Positions 1 through 6,570 are shown, numbered from the stretch's first letter. The stretch is DNA of 6,801 nt from Candidatus Melainabacteria bacterium (GCA_016209785.1 JACQVM010000397.1:1-6801); one strand, 5' to 3'. Notes: generated by a model from the sequence alone, not told the origin. Translations and numbers: made by a program.

Positions 1-575
1 CAGCAGAGCCAGTGGTAGCAGCCGTAGAACCTGCTGGTGCGGCGAGCCCGGTAGACCGGATTCGCGCTGCTATGGATACACTAAGACAATCTACGCCAAC
101 AGCCGAGCCTGCTGCTGTTAAGCCAGTTGATGGCGCAAGCCCGGTAGACCGGATTCGCGCTGCTATGGATACACTAAGACAACCTACGCCAACAGCCGAG
201 CCTGCTGCTGCAAAATTAGATGTAGCAGTTCGACCTGATGCTGGTAGCGAACCTGCACAAGGGGGTAGTGTAAGACAGCAATCTGAAGGTGGTGTAGGAG
301 CAGAGGATAGGCTAACGCAAGAGGGTGATGCAGCCGACAGGCCAGCAAGAATCCAGGAAGAGTTAAAAGATCTTTCTGAAGATAGCATGCCTCAACAAGG
401 CATGGATGCAAAATTACGTCGCCAACTGCAAGAAGAAGAGGATCACTGGACTCGTAAACAAAGCCGCAGGCCAATCAAAGGTGCCAGTCGCGCCAGTCGC
501 GCAAGTCGCGCAAAAGGTGTAGGCAAGGGAAAAGGTGGCAGAGGCGGCAAGCACAGCGATGAGTTTGAGGAGTAA
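1..575 (+). CDS. Repeat-containing low-complexity protein, 5' end outside the window
   Basis: I do not recognise this protein. The frame is open from the first whole codon at base 3 to a TAA ending at 575. A GTG at 12 could serve as a start, but the codons before it already read Ala-Glu-Pro, which matches the end of the repeat unit seen later, so the gene most likely begins upstream. The N-terminal half has two copies of a 31-residue unit containing ASPVDRIRAAMDTLRQ, a possible amphipathic helix, joined by Pro/Ala/Glu-rich linkers. A charged middle follows (roughly bases 340-470). The tail (about 450-575) is strongly basic, rich in Gly, Lys and Arg with a tripled Ser-Arg-Ala, and ends in an acidic DEFEE. 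No signal peptide or membrane segment is visible in the part shown. The composition suggests a largely disordered protein, and the tail could bind nucleic acid; that is inference only. It is followed after 146 bases by a small membrane protein gene on the same strand. Confidence 0.6.
   Translation, partial: AEPVVAAVEPAGAASPVDRIRAAMDTLRQSTPTAEPAAVKPVDGASPVDRIRAAMDTLRQPTPTAEPAAAKLDVAVRPDAGSEPAQGGSVRQQSEGGVGAEDRLTQEGDAADRPARIQEELKDLSEDSMPQQGMDAKLRRQLQEEEDHWTRKQSRRPIKGASRASRASRAKGVGKGKGGRGGKHSDEFEE
45..210 (+). repeat. 93-bp tandem repeat, 31-codon in-frame unit
   Basis: Bases 45-117 and 138-210 are the same 73 bases apart from one difference (t at 90, c at 183, giving Ser versus Pro). The period is 93 bp, exactly 31 codons, so the reading frame is kept. 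Bases 118-137, between the conserved blocks, have diverged. The Ala-Glu-Pro codons at 3-11 look like the end of a further copy to the left of the window. The near-identity at DNA level suggests a recent duplication. Confidence 0.9.
483..509 (+). repeat. 9-bp tandem repeat, three copies, encoding Ala-Ser-Arg
   Basis: Three consecutive 9-base units (gccagtcgc, gccagtcgc, gcaagtcgc) lie in frame in the basic tail of the first protein and encode Ala-Ser-Arg three times. The third unit differs at one base. Slippage at such a repeat would change the length of the basic tail in steps of three residues without breaking the frame. Confidence 0.85.
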
Positions 576-721
576 CAGCCAAGGATAAAATGTCTTTTGC
601 AATTCCAATAGCCCAAGAGTTCTTGAAAGGCTAGAATGATAGTCTTAGCTTAACAATATTGTTTATGTTTTGATTCTTGGCTGGATGGTTAACTCAATGA
701 GTTTGAGAGAGATTTCCAGGA
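576..721. other. Intergenic region with a 12-bp palindrome
   Basis: Between the repeat protein and the small membrane protein lies a perfect palindrome, AACAATATTGTT at 652-663, which could be a repressor site. A 10-base inverted pair (577-586 with 673-682, one G-U pair as RNA) and a small CAAGA/TCTTG hairpin (614-625) are also present. Pairs of this size are expected by chance in 146 bases. No clear terminator with a T-run was found. Confidence 0.35.
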
Positions 722-1054
722 ATGGCTAGAGAGAGCTCACTCAATGAATACAAGGACCTTTTGTCTGGGTTGTGTCGTCGTCTTGAAGTAAAGTGTGCTC
801 GCGGGGATCAGCGCAGGCTAGAACGGCTCGACGAGATGAGTGATGATGAGCTCATGCGGAAATGGCTATGGGTAAGTTCTATTGTTGGGGCTCTGATCTT
901 TTATCTTGGATTGCCTTTCTTGTTGAGTTTGCTGGCACAGTTTATCCCGTCGCTACTCATGCAGCTATTGTGGTCTGTGCTTAAGCTGGGAATGGGCATG
1001 GTTATTGTAATCTTTGCCTTGGCAGTCTACTTTACGATTAAACGCTCAGACTGA
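722..1054 (+). CDS. Small protein with two predicted transmembrane helices
   Basis: This is an unrecognised 110-residue protein. Residues 1-47 are hydrophilic and highly charged. Two hydrophobic stretches follow, at about 48-74 and 82-106, separated by a short turn with Pro76. Arg46-Lys47 precede the first helix and Lys107-Arg108 follow the second, so the positive-inside rule predicts a hairpin in the inner membrane with both ends in the cytoplasm. No catalytic motif is visible, and the N-terminal region may contact a cytoplasmic partner. The ATG at 722 is chosen because a GAGAGAGA stretch at 705-712 sits nine bases upstream. The other nearby ATGs, at 685 and 697, are out of frame. It shares its strand with the repeat protein 146 bases upstream, but nothing shows that the two are functionally linked. 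Confidence 0.6.
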   Translation: MARESSLNEYKDLLSGLCRRLEVKCARGDQRRLERLDEMSDDELMRKWLWVSSIVGALIFYLGLPFLLSLLAQFIPSLLMQLLWSVLKLGMGMVIVIFALAVYFTIKRSD

Positions 1055-1163
1055 AATTCTCTTATCAGTACAAACTTAGGCTCCACAAAAGCTAGAACAT
1101 TGATGGTGGGCGGACTGTGCTACGGGTTGGTCTTCGGTCCTGAGAGTTGGAGGGATGCTGGTC

Positions 1164-1193
1164 TTGACTTTGCCAAGTCACATGAAATAGACT
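1164..1193 (+). promoter_or_regulatory. Likely sigma-70-type promoter of the toxin-antitoxin operon
   Basis: TTGACT at 1164-1169 (5 of 6 to the -35 consensus) and TAGACT at 1188-1193 (4 of 6 to the -10 consensus) are separated by 18 bases. Transcription would begin near 1200, about 28 bases before the antitoxin ATG. The -10 element lies within the left arm of the 11-bp dyad. The -35 element overlaps a second, smaller inverted repeat (TGACTT at 1165-1170, AAGTCA at 1175-1180). Repressor bound at either dyad would block polymerase. Confidence 0.5.
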
Positions 1194-1216
1194 AAGCTAA
1201 TAAGACTTAGTCTATT
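1186..1216 (+). promoter_or_regulatory. Perfect 11-bp inverted repeat, probable toxin-antitoxin operator
   Basis: AATAGACTAAG at 1186-1196 is repeated as its exact reverse complement CTTAGTCTATT at 1206-1216, with a 9-base spacer. The arm centres are 20 bp apart, about two helical turns, as expected for a dimer or two dimers binding one face of the DNA. It ends 11 bases before the antitoxin start and covers the putative -10 box. Phd/YefM antitoxins are known to repress their own operons, alone and together with toxin. No T-run follows, so a terminator is less likely. Confidence 0.7.
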
Positions 1217-1217
1217 C

Positions 1218-1221
1218 GGAG
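1218..1221 (+). promoter_or_regulatory. Ribosome binding site of the antitoxin gene
   Basis: GGAG lies six bases before the ATG at 1228 and immediately after the operator dyad. It supports this start codon. Confidence 0.6.
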
Positions 1222-1227
1222 CATAAT

Positions 1228-1467
1228 ATGCGTACTGTCAACATTCACGAAGCAAAAACCCAGTTGTCACGGCTAATTGAACGGGTTACAAAGGGTGAGC
1301 CATTTCTGATTGCTAAGGCTGGTAAACCATTGGTGAAGGTCATGCCGGTGGACGCACCAAGGGTTGCCAAACGGCTGGGGTTCATGGCTGGAGAAATAAA
1401 TGTGCCAGTGGACTTTGACCGGATGGGCAGAGCAGAGATTGAGCAGTTGTTTGGCACTGAGACATGA
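1228..1467 (+). CDS. Type II antitoxin, Phd/YefM family
   Basis: A 79-residue antitoxin that should bind and neutralise the PIN-domain toxin encoded next and repress the shared promoter. The N-terminal half has the family signature: VNIHEAKTQLSRLIERV at residues 4-20, then a KGEPFLIAKAGKPLVKVMPV-type segment at about 22-41. This is the dimerising, DNA-binding Phd fold. The C-terminal part (about 49-76), with MAGEINVPVDFD and then a short helix, is the expected toxin-binding tail. Full length is normal for the family. The ATG at 1228 has GGAG six bases upstream. The stop overlaps the toxin start (ATGA at 1464-1467), so the two are translationally coupled. The perfect dyad upstream is the likely binding site. 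Antitoxins paired with PIN toxins are often labelled VapB whatever their fold; I leave the symbol blank because the fold here is Phd-like. Confidence 0.92.
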   Translation: MRTVNIHEAKTQLSRLIERVTKGEPFLIAKAGKPLVKVMPVDAPRVAKRLGFMAGEINVPVDFDRMGRAEIEQLFGTET

Positions 1468-1850
1468 AGTTGCTCTTGGATACACACTTGCTGCTATGGG
1501 CGGCTGGACAGCCTGATCAATTGTCAGATACTGCGCGTATGTTACTAGATGATCAGAGCAATGAGTTGCTATTCAGTGCGGCCAGTCTTTGGGAGGTTAC
1601 AATCAAGCGCGGTCTGGGGCGCGATGATTTCCGTGTAGAACCGCGACTGTTGCGGCGTGGGCTGCTGGACAATGGCTATACAGAGCTAGCCATCACGAGC
1701 GAGCACGCTGTGACTGTCGATATCCTGCCCCCGATACACAAAGACCCTTTTGACCGCCTTCTTGTAGCTCAGGCGCTCGCCGAAGGTATTACCTTGCTGA
1801 CAACTGATCCGTTGGTGGCACAGTATCCTGGACCGGTGCGTAAGATTTGA
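1464..1850 (+). CDS. vapC: PIN-domain ribonuclease toxin, VapC-like
   Basis: A 128-residue toxin of the PIN superfamily. Members are Mg2+/Mn2+-dependent RNases, and several characterised VapC toxins cut tRNA or rRNA when released from the antitoxin. The conserved acidic residues are all present: Asp6 in LLLDTHLLLWA, Glu44 in SLWEVTIK, Asp97 in HKDPFDRLLVAQA and Asp115 in LLTTD. The HKDPFDRLL pattern and the pairing with a Phd-type antitoxin resemble the Sll0205-like PIN subgroup. Length is typical and no catalytic residue is lost, so the toxin looks functional. Translation starts at an ATG overlapping the antitoxin stop by four bases, as is typical of these modules. The actual RNA target cannot be told from sequence. 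Confidence 0.92.
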   Translation: MKLLLDTHLLLWAAGQPDQLSDTARMLLDDQSNELLFSAASLWEVTIKRGLGRDDFRVEPRLLRRGLLDNGYTELAITSEHAVTVDILPPIHKDPFDRLLVAQALAEGITLLTTDPLVAQYPGPVRKI

Positions 1851-1945
1851 TGTGGTTGAGTAATCCAAACAAGATGCTTTACAGAACTGCCAATCAGCCA
1901 TGTAGGCAGGTGATTGACTGACAAATTCGCAGCCATGTGCCTTTC
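1851..1945. other. Convergent intergenic region between toxin gene and korB
   Basis: The 95 bases separate two genes that converge. CAATCA (1891-1896) and TGATTG (1911-1916) could form a weak imperfect hairpin with an inner GCC/GGC pairing, and CAGCCATGT occurs twice (1895-1903 and 1930-1938). No T-tract follows the hairpin on either strand, so I do not call a Rho-independent terminator. Read-through from either side would produce antisense RNA to the other gene. Confidence 0.4.
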
Positions 1946-3001
1946 CTACATCAATGAATTCATGATTTCGTCAAGGACTGCTTTAGGTGGACGAACCACG
2001 CCTTCTGGCAAATGTGCCAAGGGCTCATCCACAAGATTCATAAGTGTGGTGAAATCTGGCTTGGACTCATCAATGTAAAGCAACCCGGTGAGAAACTGGC
2101 CTTCAGCATGAGCTTTTTGGAGTGTCATTAAGGCATTTATGCGATTAGATGGATCATAATCTAATCCCAATTTCTTGAGCATAATATGTGAACCATCGTG
2201 CATTTCAACGTCTTGGACTGTGCCAGGTTCGTAGTCTACCGTTATCTGCTCATAGAACGGCACATAACTAAGCTCATGTAGCGGAATCTCATGATCTTTA
2301 GCGTACTTGTAACTTTTGGTTGATCCTTCATGGTTGTTAAATGTTACACATGGACTAATTACATCAAGTACGGAGGTCCCCTTATGAGAAGCAGAGGCCT
2401 TCAACAATGACACTAGTTGTTTTGGATCACCTGCAAAAGAGCGGGCAACAAAGCTACAGTTGAGCTCAATTGCTAATCCGCACAGATCAATTGGTGGCAG
2501 ATCATTAACCACGCCAGTCTTAAGTTTAGACCCTAGATCAGCCGTGGCAGAGAACTGTCCTTTGGTTAAACCATAGACACCGTTGTTCTCGACTATGTAA
2601 ATCATGGGAACATTACGGCGTACAATGTGACAAAACTGTCCAAGCCCGATGCTGGCGGTATCTCCGTCACCACTAATCCCAACTTGAAGGAGCTGTTGGT
2701 TTGCCATAGACACACCAGTGGCAACAGATGGCATACGGCCATGAACAGAGTTAAAACCATGGGCTCGGCCTAAGAAATAAGCTGGGGTCTTGCTGGAGCA
2801 GCCTATGCCGCTTAGCTTTGTTACCCTGTGTGGCTCAATGCCTAGCTCATAGAAAGCCTTGATAATTTGGCTTGTGACTGCATCATGTCCACAGCCATCG
2901 CACAACGTGGAGACAGCACCTTTGTAATCAGCTTGAGTCAGACCAATGCGATTGGTGTGCGGCTCTGAGCTTAATGGTTGGTTTGATTGAGTTGCTACCA
3001 T
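1946..3001 (-). CDS. korB: 2-oxoacid:ferredoxin oxidoreductase, beta subunit
   Basis: KorB is the ThDP- and iron-sulfur-carrying subunit of an enzyme that oxidatively decarboxylates a 2-oxoacid to acyl-CoA and CO2, passing electrons to ferredoxin, or the reverse. Of its 351 residues, the ThDP pyrophosphate/Mg motif is intact: GDGDTASIG at 111-119 and ENNGVYGLTKGQ at 138-149. The four cysteines expected for the [4Fe-4S] cluster are Cys34 and Cys37 (CDGC), Cys68 (SGIGC) and Cys218 (SPC). HGRMPSVATG (87-96) is also a family hallmark. It is longer than archaeal beta subunits, in line with bacterial KorB proteins. The ATG at 3001 lies five bases after the korA stop, with GAGGAGGGG (3010-3018) upstream inside the end of korA, so translation is coupled. 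The substrate (2-oxoglutarate, pyruvate or a branched-chain oxoacid) cannot be fixed from these motifs. Confidence 0.93.
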   Translation of the reverse strand: MVATQSNQPLSSEPHTNRIGLTQADYKGAVSTLCDGCGHDAVTSQIIKAFYELGIEPHRVTKLSGIGCSSKTPAYFLGRAHGFNSVHGRMPSVATGVSMANQQLLQVGISGDGDTASIGLGQFCHIVRRNVPMIYIVENNGVYGLTKGQFSATADLGSKLKTGVVNDLPPIDLCGLAIELNCSFVARSFAGDPKQLVSLLKASASHKGTSVLDVISPCVTFNNHEGSTKSYKYAKDHEIPLHELSYVPFYEQITVDYEPGTVQDVEMHDGSHIMLKKLGLDYDPSNRINALMTLQKAHAEGQFLTGLLYIDESKPDFTTLMNLVDEPLAHLPEGVVRPPKAVLDEIMNSLM

Positions 3002-3006
3002 TGTCT

Positions 3007-4830
3007 TTACCCCTCCTCACCCAAGATTGCGTCAGTGACAAAGCGTGCACTAATGGGCAATCCACTAAAGTGACAAATGGATTGTAGTTTCATGGCATGT
3101 TCTGGAAGCTCTAATCGGATTAGATCTCTTAACTGTGCATCTCGATTTTGCTCAACAACATAAATGCGATCAAGCCTTTCTACGAATTGCCTTAGCTCTT
3201 CCGTGAACGGCAAAGCCTTAATACGGAGATAGCTAACCGGTAATTTTGCATTTCTTAGTTGCGAGCGACTCTCTAGAATGGCACAGTGTGATGATCCATA
3301 AGCAATGATGCCTACTCGTGCTTGCCTGTCGATATCTAATTCTGGCTTCGGTACGTACTTGCGTGCAGTTTGATATTTCCTATCCAGACGCTTCATGAGG
3401 TTTTCGTAGTCTTCCGGACGCTCGCTGTATTGAGCTTTCTCGTTGTGTCCACTACCTCTGGTGAAGTAGGCAGCAAGAGGGTGATTAGTACCGGGAGTTG
3501 TACGATAGCAGATGCCATCGCCATCAACGTCGTGATAGCGCTCGAACTTGCCGAGTCTTTCTAAATCTTGGGCAGTAAGAACTTTGCCGCGATCAATTGG
3601 TTTGTCCGGATATGGGAGCCGATCAGCCATCCAGTGATTCATTCCTAAATCTAGGTCACTCAATACAAAAACAGGTGTCTGGAAACGCTCGGCAAGATCA
3701 AAAGCTTGTACTGCCAGGCTGTAACATTCTTCAACTGTGCCTGGAAGAAGAATAATATGCTTGGTGTCACCATGAGATAGGCAGTAAGTGCTAAGAAGGT
3801 CTGCTTGGGATGTTCTGGTTGGCAAACCTGTGGATGGACCAACTCTCTGAACATCAAAGATAACGGTAGGAATTTCGGTGAAGTAGCCATATCCAGTAAA
3901 TTCTGCCATCAGTGAGATGCCAGGGCCGGACGTTGAAGTGAAAGAACGTGCTCCAGCCCAGCCTGCTCCTAAAGCCATTCCTATTGCAGCCAACTCATCT
4001 TCTGCCTGAACAACCGCAAAGGTTGCTTTGCCAGTTTTTTTGTCGATCCTATATTTCTTTAAATACTCAATCAATGTTTCACAAAGGCTGGATGATGGCG
4101 TGATTGGATACCAGCAGACAACCGTAGCTCCTGCAAACAGACAACCCAGTGCAGCTGCTTCATTTCCATCGATGATAATCTTGCCAGAGGTCTTGTTCAT
4201 CCGCTCGACATAAAAGCAATCGTCTTTCTTGAGGTTGGCCTTGGCCCATTGCTGTCCTTTGCTTGCTGCAACCAAATTGAGATCAATGGCCTTACCTTTG
4301 CCCTCAAACTGACGACGAATGCTTGTCTCAATCTCGTTTTGGTCAATGCCTAACAATTCAGCTATGACCCCAACATAAATCATGTTGGTAAGCAATTTTC
4401 TAAGCTTAACTTGATCAGTTGCCTCGGCTGCTAGCTCAGAGAAAGGAACTTGATAGTGCGTTATATCAGAGCGCACAGCATCAAGCTTCAAGTCGATAGG
4501 GCTAATGCACACTGCACCAGCAGTTAGTGACTTTACGTCGTCATGAGCAGTTTGTGGATTAATGGCTACAAGGATGTCGACTTGTTCAGCTCTAGCAACC
4601 CAGCCGTCCTTATTGATACGAATGGTGAACCAGGTTGGCAGTCCAGCAATGTTTGACGGGAACAAGTTTTTCCCACTAACCGGTATGCCCATTTGAAAAA
4701 TGGAGCGCATGAGTACACTATTCGACGACTGGCTTCCTGAGCCGTTTACGGTTGCGACTTGAATGGAGAAGTCGTTAATTACACGGCCTTTGTCAACCTT
4801 TTGAGCGCTGTCTTGAGCTAAAGTTTTCAC
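3007..4830 (-). CDS. korA: 2-oxoacid:ferredoxin oxidoreductase, fused gamma-alpha subunit
   Basis: KorA partners KorB in the cytoplasm, oxidising a 2-oxoacid with CoA and ferredoxin. The 607 residues combine a gamma domain (about 20-200, with GSGSQSS at 30-36 in place of the usual glycine-rich GxGGQG-type loop) and an alpha domain (from about 215). The alpha domain shows YPITP at 241-245, QAEDE at 275-279, STSGPGISLM at 299-308 and QRVGPSTGLPTRTSQADL at 328-345, all strongly conserved in the family. The gamma-alpha order matches bacterial KorA such as the mycobacterial protein. No ferredoxin-like domain is attached, so electrons should leave through the KorB cluster. The start is GTG at 4830: the in-frame ATG at 4839 is followed at once by TAG, and AGGG (4841-4844) sits ten bases before the GTG. 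Reads straight into korB. A separate ThDP-like gene lies 114 bases upstream on the same strand. Confidence 0.93.
   Translation of the reverse strand: MKTLAQDSAQKVDKGRVINDFSIQVATVNGSGSQSSNSVLMRSIFQMGIPVSGKNLFPSNIAGLPTWFTIRINKDGWVARAEQVDILVAINPQTAHDDVKSLTAGAVCISPIDLKLDAVRSDITHYQVPFSELAAEATDQVKLRKLLTNMIYVGVIAELLGIDQNEIETSIRRQFEGKGKAIDLNLVAASKGQQWAKANLKKDDCFYVERMNKTSGKIIIDGNEAAALGCLFAGATVVCWYPITPSSSLCETLIEYLKKYRIDKKTGKATFAVVQAEDELAAIGMALGAGWAGARSFTSTSGPGISLMAEFTGYGYFTEIPTVIFDVQRVGPSTGLPTRTSQADLLSTYCLSHGDTKHIILLPGTVEECYSLAVQAFDLAERFQTPVFVLSDLDLGMNHWMADRLPYPDKPIDRGKVLTAQDLERLGKFERYHDVDGDGICYRTTPGTNHPLAAYFTRGSGHNEKAQYSERPEDYENLMKRLDRKYQTARKYVPKPELDIDRQARVGIIAYGSSHCAILESRSQLRNAKLPVSYLRIKALPFTEELRQFVERLDRIYVVEQNRDAQLRDLIRLELPEHAMKLQSICHFSGLPISARFVTDAILGEEG
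3010..3018 (-). promoter_or_regulatory. Strong ribosome binding site of korB inside korA
   Basis: On the minus strand the sequence reads GAGGAGGGG, overlapping the last codons of korA (Glu-Glu-Gly) and ending eight bases before the korB ATG. It is the strongest Shine-Dalgarno match seen in the window and implies coupled, stoichiometric synthesis of the two subunits. Confidence 0.75.
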
Positions 4831-4944
4831 AACCTACATACCCTGTACAACAATTGTCATCCTACAGTTTAACAACGAAAGAACCTGAGAAAGCATATAG
4901 TACAAGATTCACTAAGGATTGTGAGGATAGGAATGTTACCTTGT
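4831..4944 (-). other. Intergenic leader upstream of korA
   Basis: The 114 bases between the ThDP-like gene and korA could hold a separate korA promoter. The best match I see on the minus strand is CTCACA (4925-4920) and TACTAT (4902-4897), 17 bases apart, each 4 of 6 to consensus, which is weak. The 8-bp palindrome ACAATTGT lies near 4850-4860, close to the start. No convincing terminator or riboswitch is visible, so co-transcription with the upstream gene is equally possible. Confidence 0.3.
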
Positions 4945-6570
4945 CTATCCGGTGTGCACGTCAAGAAGATAAGGTCCACGTGCCTCAATAAGCTCCACTA
5001 AAGCACGTTCAACCGCTGACATAGAAGCTACAGAGTTGGCAGGCACACCAAGCGAGTTAGCCAACTCGACAAGCTGTACCAATGGCTTTTCAATTTTGGT
5101 TGCTTCATTGTGACATCCTAGGCTCTTAGCCCACAGTAAATCATAACGCTGGCGGTTAAGGACTATTGTCTTAACTGCTAAATTGTAGTGAGAAGCAGTC
5201 CACAGCCCTTGAGGCTGGCTCAATAAAGATGTGTCACTGGTAAGGCAGATGACCGTATAGTCTGGACTAGCCAACTGAAGCCCGAGTGCTGCTGACAGTC
5301 CCCAACCAGGTGCTTCACCATTTGTGCCACAGTAAGACGTGCTGCTTTCAAAGTTCATTGCCTGCAAGGGTAGCTTTGCATAGCTTCCCAGGTCATTGAC
5401 TATTGTAGATTTCTTTGGACGGAGGCTATCAAGCAGGCGTAGAAAGACACGCAAGGGTATGCTGGGACCATGTGTTGGACAGGCATTAAGTTCTAGCGTC
5501 TTTCGTTTAGCTTTCACCCAGGATGCTAAATTAGCCGTTCTCAGTTTAGCGTTGGCTACCCACTGGTTGTCTACCAAAAGCTGCAATTCTGCCCGCAATT
5601 TAGAGAGACTTTCAGCAATATCGGCACTAGCTGAGAAATGACAGGGCAAAGTATAGCCGCATGGGTGAGTGTTAAGTTGAATAACCACGGTTGTATCTGG
5701 TATGAGTCCTTCTGGCAACCGTTGTCTGTGCTGTACGCCGACTACTAGGATGACATCATAGTCTGAAAGCATGTTACTAGAACCCTCTTCAAGGGTGGGC
5801 AACAGTCCAAGAAAAAGTGGATGTTGGTTGGGGAAATTTATGCCTACGGGCATGGCTTCGCTAAATGCTGGACATGCTAAAACCTCAACCAAGCTGACAG
5901 CTTCCTTGCGTGCCCGGTATTGCGATATCTCATTGCCTACAAGGACCGCTGGTTTCTTGGCAGAAATCAATAGTTGGGCTGCCTTCTTGAGGAAAGTACT
6001 ATCGGCACCTCCTGAAGGGCTTAACTTTGGCGGTACTATGACAGGCTCCGATGTTGTTTGCTTGATTATGCTGTTAGGGAACCACAAAAATACTGGCCCT
6101 CGTGGTGGAGACATAGCCTCATAAAAGGCTCGACGTGTGATGCGAGCTATCTGGTCTTTATCTTTTACCTCGCATGTCCACTGGCAAGATGATGCTACCA
6201 AGCTTAATACATTAGGTGAATCAGTAGCACTAAGGGAATGCAAGGCATCTTCCTCGGCAAGGATAACCAGACCGATACGATCTTGAGCGGCATTGGTAAT
6301 GGCAGACAGACTGCTGGTTGTCCCAGATATGCCAGAGATATGCACAACGCTTGGCCTGCCGGAAGCGTGGCTGTACCCTATGGCCATTGAAACTGCAACC
6401 CCTTCATGGAGTGCTGGCACATAGTGGAGGTTTTTGTGCTCAGTCAAAGCATGCAGCAGCGGTAGATTGCCAGTGCTAAACCTGCCAAATACGTTGGTGA
6501 TGCCCTCAACGACAAGCTGTCTTACCAACAAATCACTAGCTAGAGAATGGTTAGGCTCTGATAGGTTCAC
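4945..6570 (-). CDS. ThDP-dependent enzyme-like protein with degenerate cofactor motif
   Basis: The 541 residues have the full three-domain layout of the benzoylformate decarboxylase/acetolactate synthase superfamily, whose members decarboxylate or ligate 2-oxoacids using ThDP. In the N-terminal domain, Glu56 in LHEGVAVSMAIGY matches the cofactor-activating glutamate, and His77 in VVHISGISGTT matches an active-site His of benzoylformate decarboxylase. The middle domain follows (about 185-330). In the C-terminal domain APGWGLSAALGLQLASPD is conserved, but GDG is SDT (445-447). Counting 27 residues on from Asp446, as in benzoylformate decarboxylase, the metal-ligand Asn is Arg473, in LNRQRY. 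Cofactor binding is therefore doubtful: it may be a divergent or inactive paralogue. The start is GTG at 6570, the only plausible start after an in-frame TAG at 6616, with GGAG (6581-6584) ten bases upstream. It precedes korAB on the same strand. The substrate is unknown. Confidence 0.85.
   Translation of the reverse strand: MNLSEPNHSLASDLLVRQLVVEGITNVFGRFSTGNLPLLHALTEHKNLHYVPALHEGVAVSMAIGYSHASGRPSVVHISGISGTTSSLSAITNAAQDRIGLVILAEEDALHSLSATDSPNVLSLVASSCQWTCEVKDKDQIARITRRAFYEAMSPPRGPVFLWFPNSIIKQTTSEPVIVPPKLSPSGGADSTFLKKAAQLLISAKKPAVLVGNEISQYRARKEAVSLVEVLACPAFSEAMPVGINFPNQHPLFLGLLPTLEEGSSNMLSDYDVILVVGVQHRQRLPEGLIPDTTVVIQLNTHPCGYTLPCHFSASADIAESLSKLRAELQLLVDNQWVANAKLRTANLASWVKAKRKTLELNACPTHGPSIPLRVFLRLLDSLRPKKSTIVNDLGSYAKLPLQAMNFESSTSYCGTNGEAPGWGLSAALGLQLASPDYTVICLTSDTSLLSQPQGLWTASHYNLAVKTIVLNRQRYDLLWAKSLGCHNEATKIEKPLVQLVELANSLGVPANSVASMSAVERALVELIEARGPYLLDVHTG

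Noticed and set aside
577..682. Possible structured RNA closed by AGCCAAGGAT (577-586) pairing with ATTCTTGGCT (673-682).
   Set aside because: A rough estimate gives an expectation of order one such 10-base pairing (allowing G-U) by chance in a 146-base region, and the interior helices are short and bulged.
559..707. The 11-base sequence ATGAGTTTGAG occurs at 559 and again at 697, suggesting a duplicated junction.
   Set aside because: Flanking bases do not match, the first copy is ordinary coding sequence, and there is no sign of a mobile element.
1050..1069. ACTGA/TCAGT inverted repeat at the end of the small membrane protein gene as a terminator.
   Set aside because: Only five base pairs with a ten-base loop, and no T-run follows.
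1055..1195. An open frame continues after the stop of the small membrane protein (same frame, TGA at 1052-1054) and contains an ATG at 1103 giving a 30-residue peptide that ends in the operator.
   Set aside because: No ribosome binding site before the ATG, no recognisable motif, and a 46-codon open stretch is unremarkable. It also overlaps the promoter of the toxin-antitoxin operon.
1891..1916. Bidirectional Rho-independent terminator between the toxin gene and korB.
   Set aside because: The stem is interrupted and no T-tract is present on either strand.
4897..4925. Promoter for korA on the minus strand.
   Set aside because: Both elements match only 4 of 6 consensus bases; too weak to call as its own feature.
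5396..6124. Plus-strand open frames opposite the ThDP-like gene.
   Set aside because: They lie antisense to a gene with clear family motifs and have no recognisable products.
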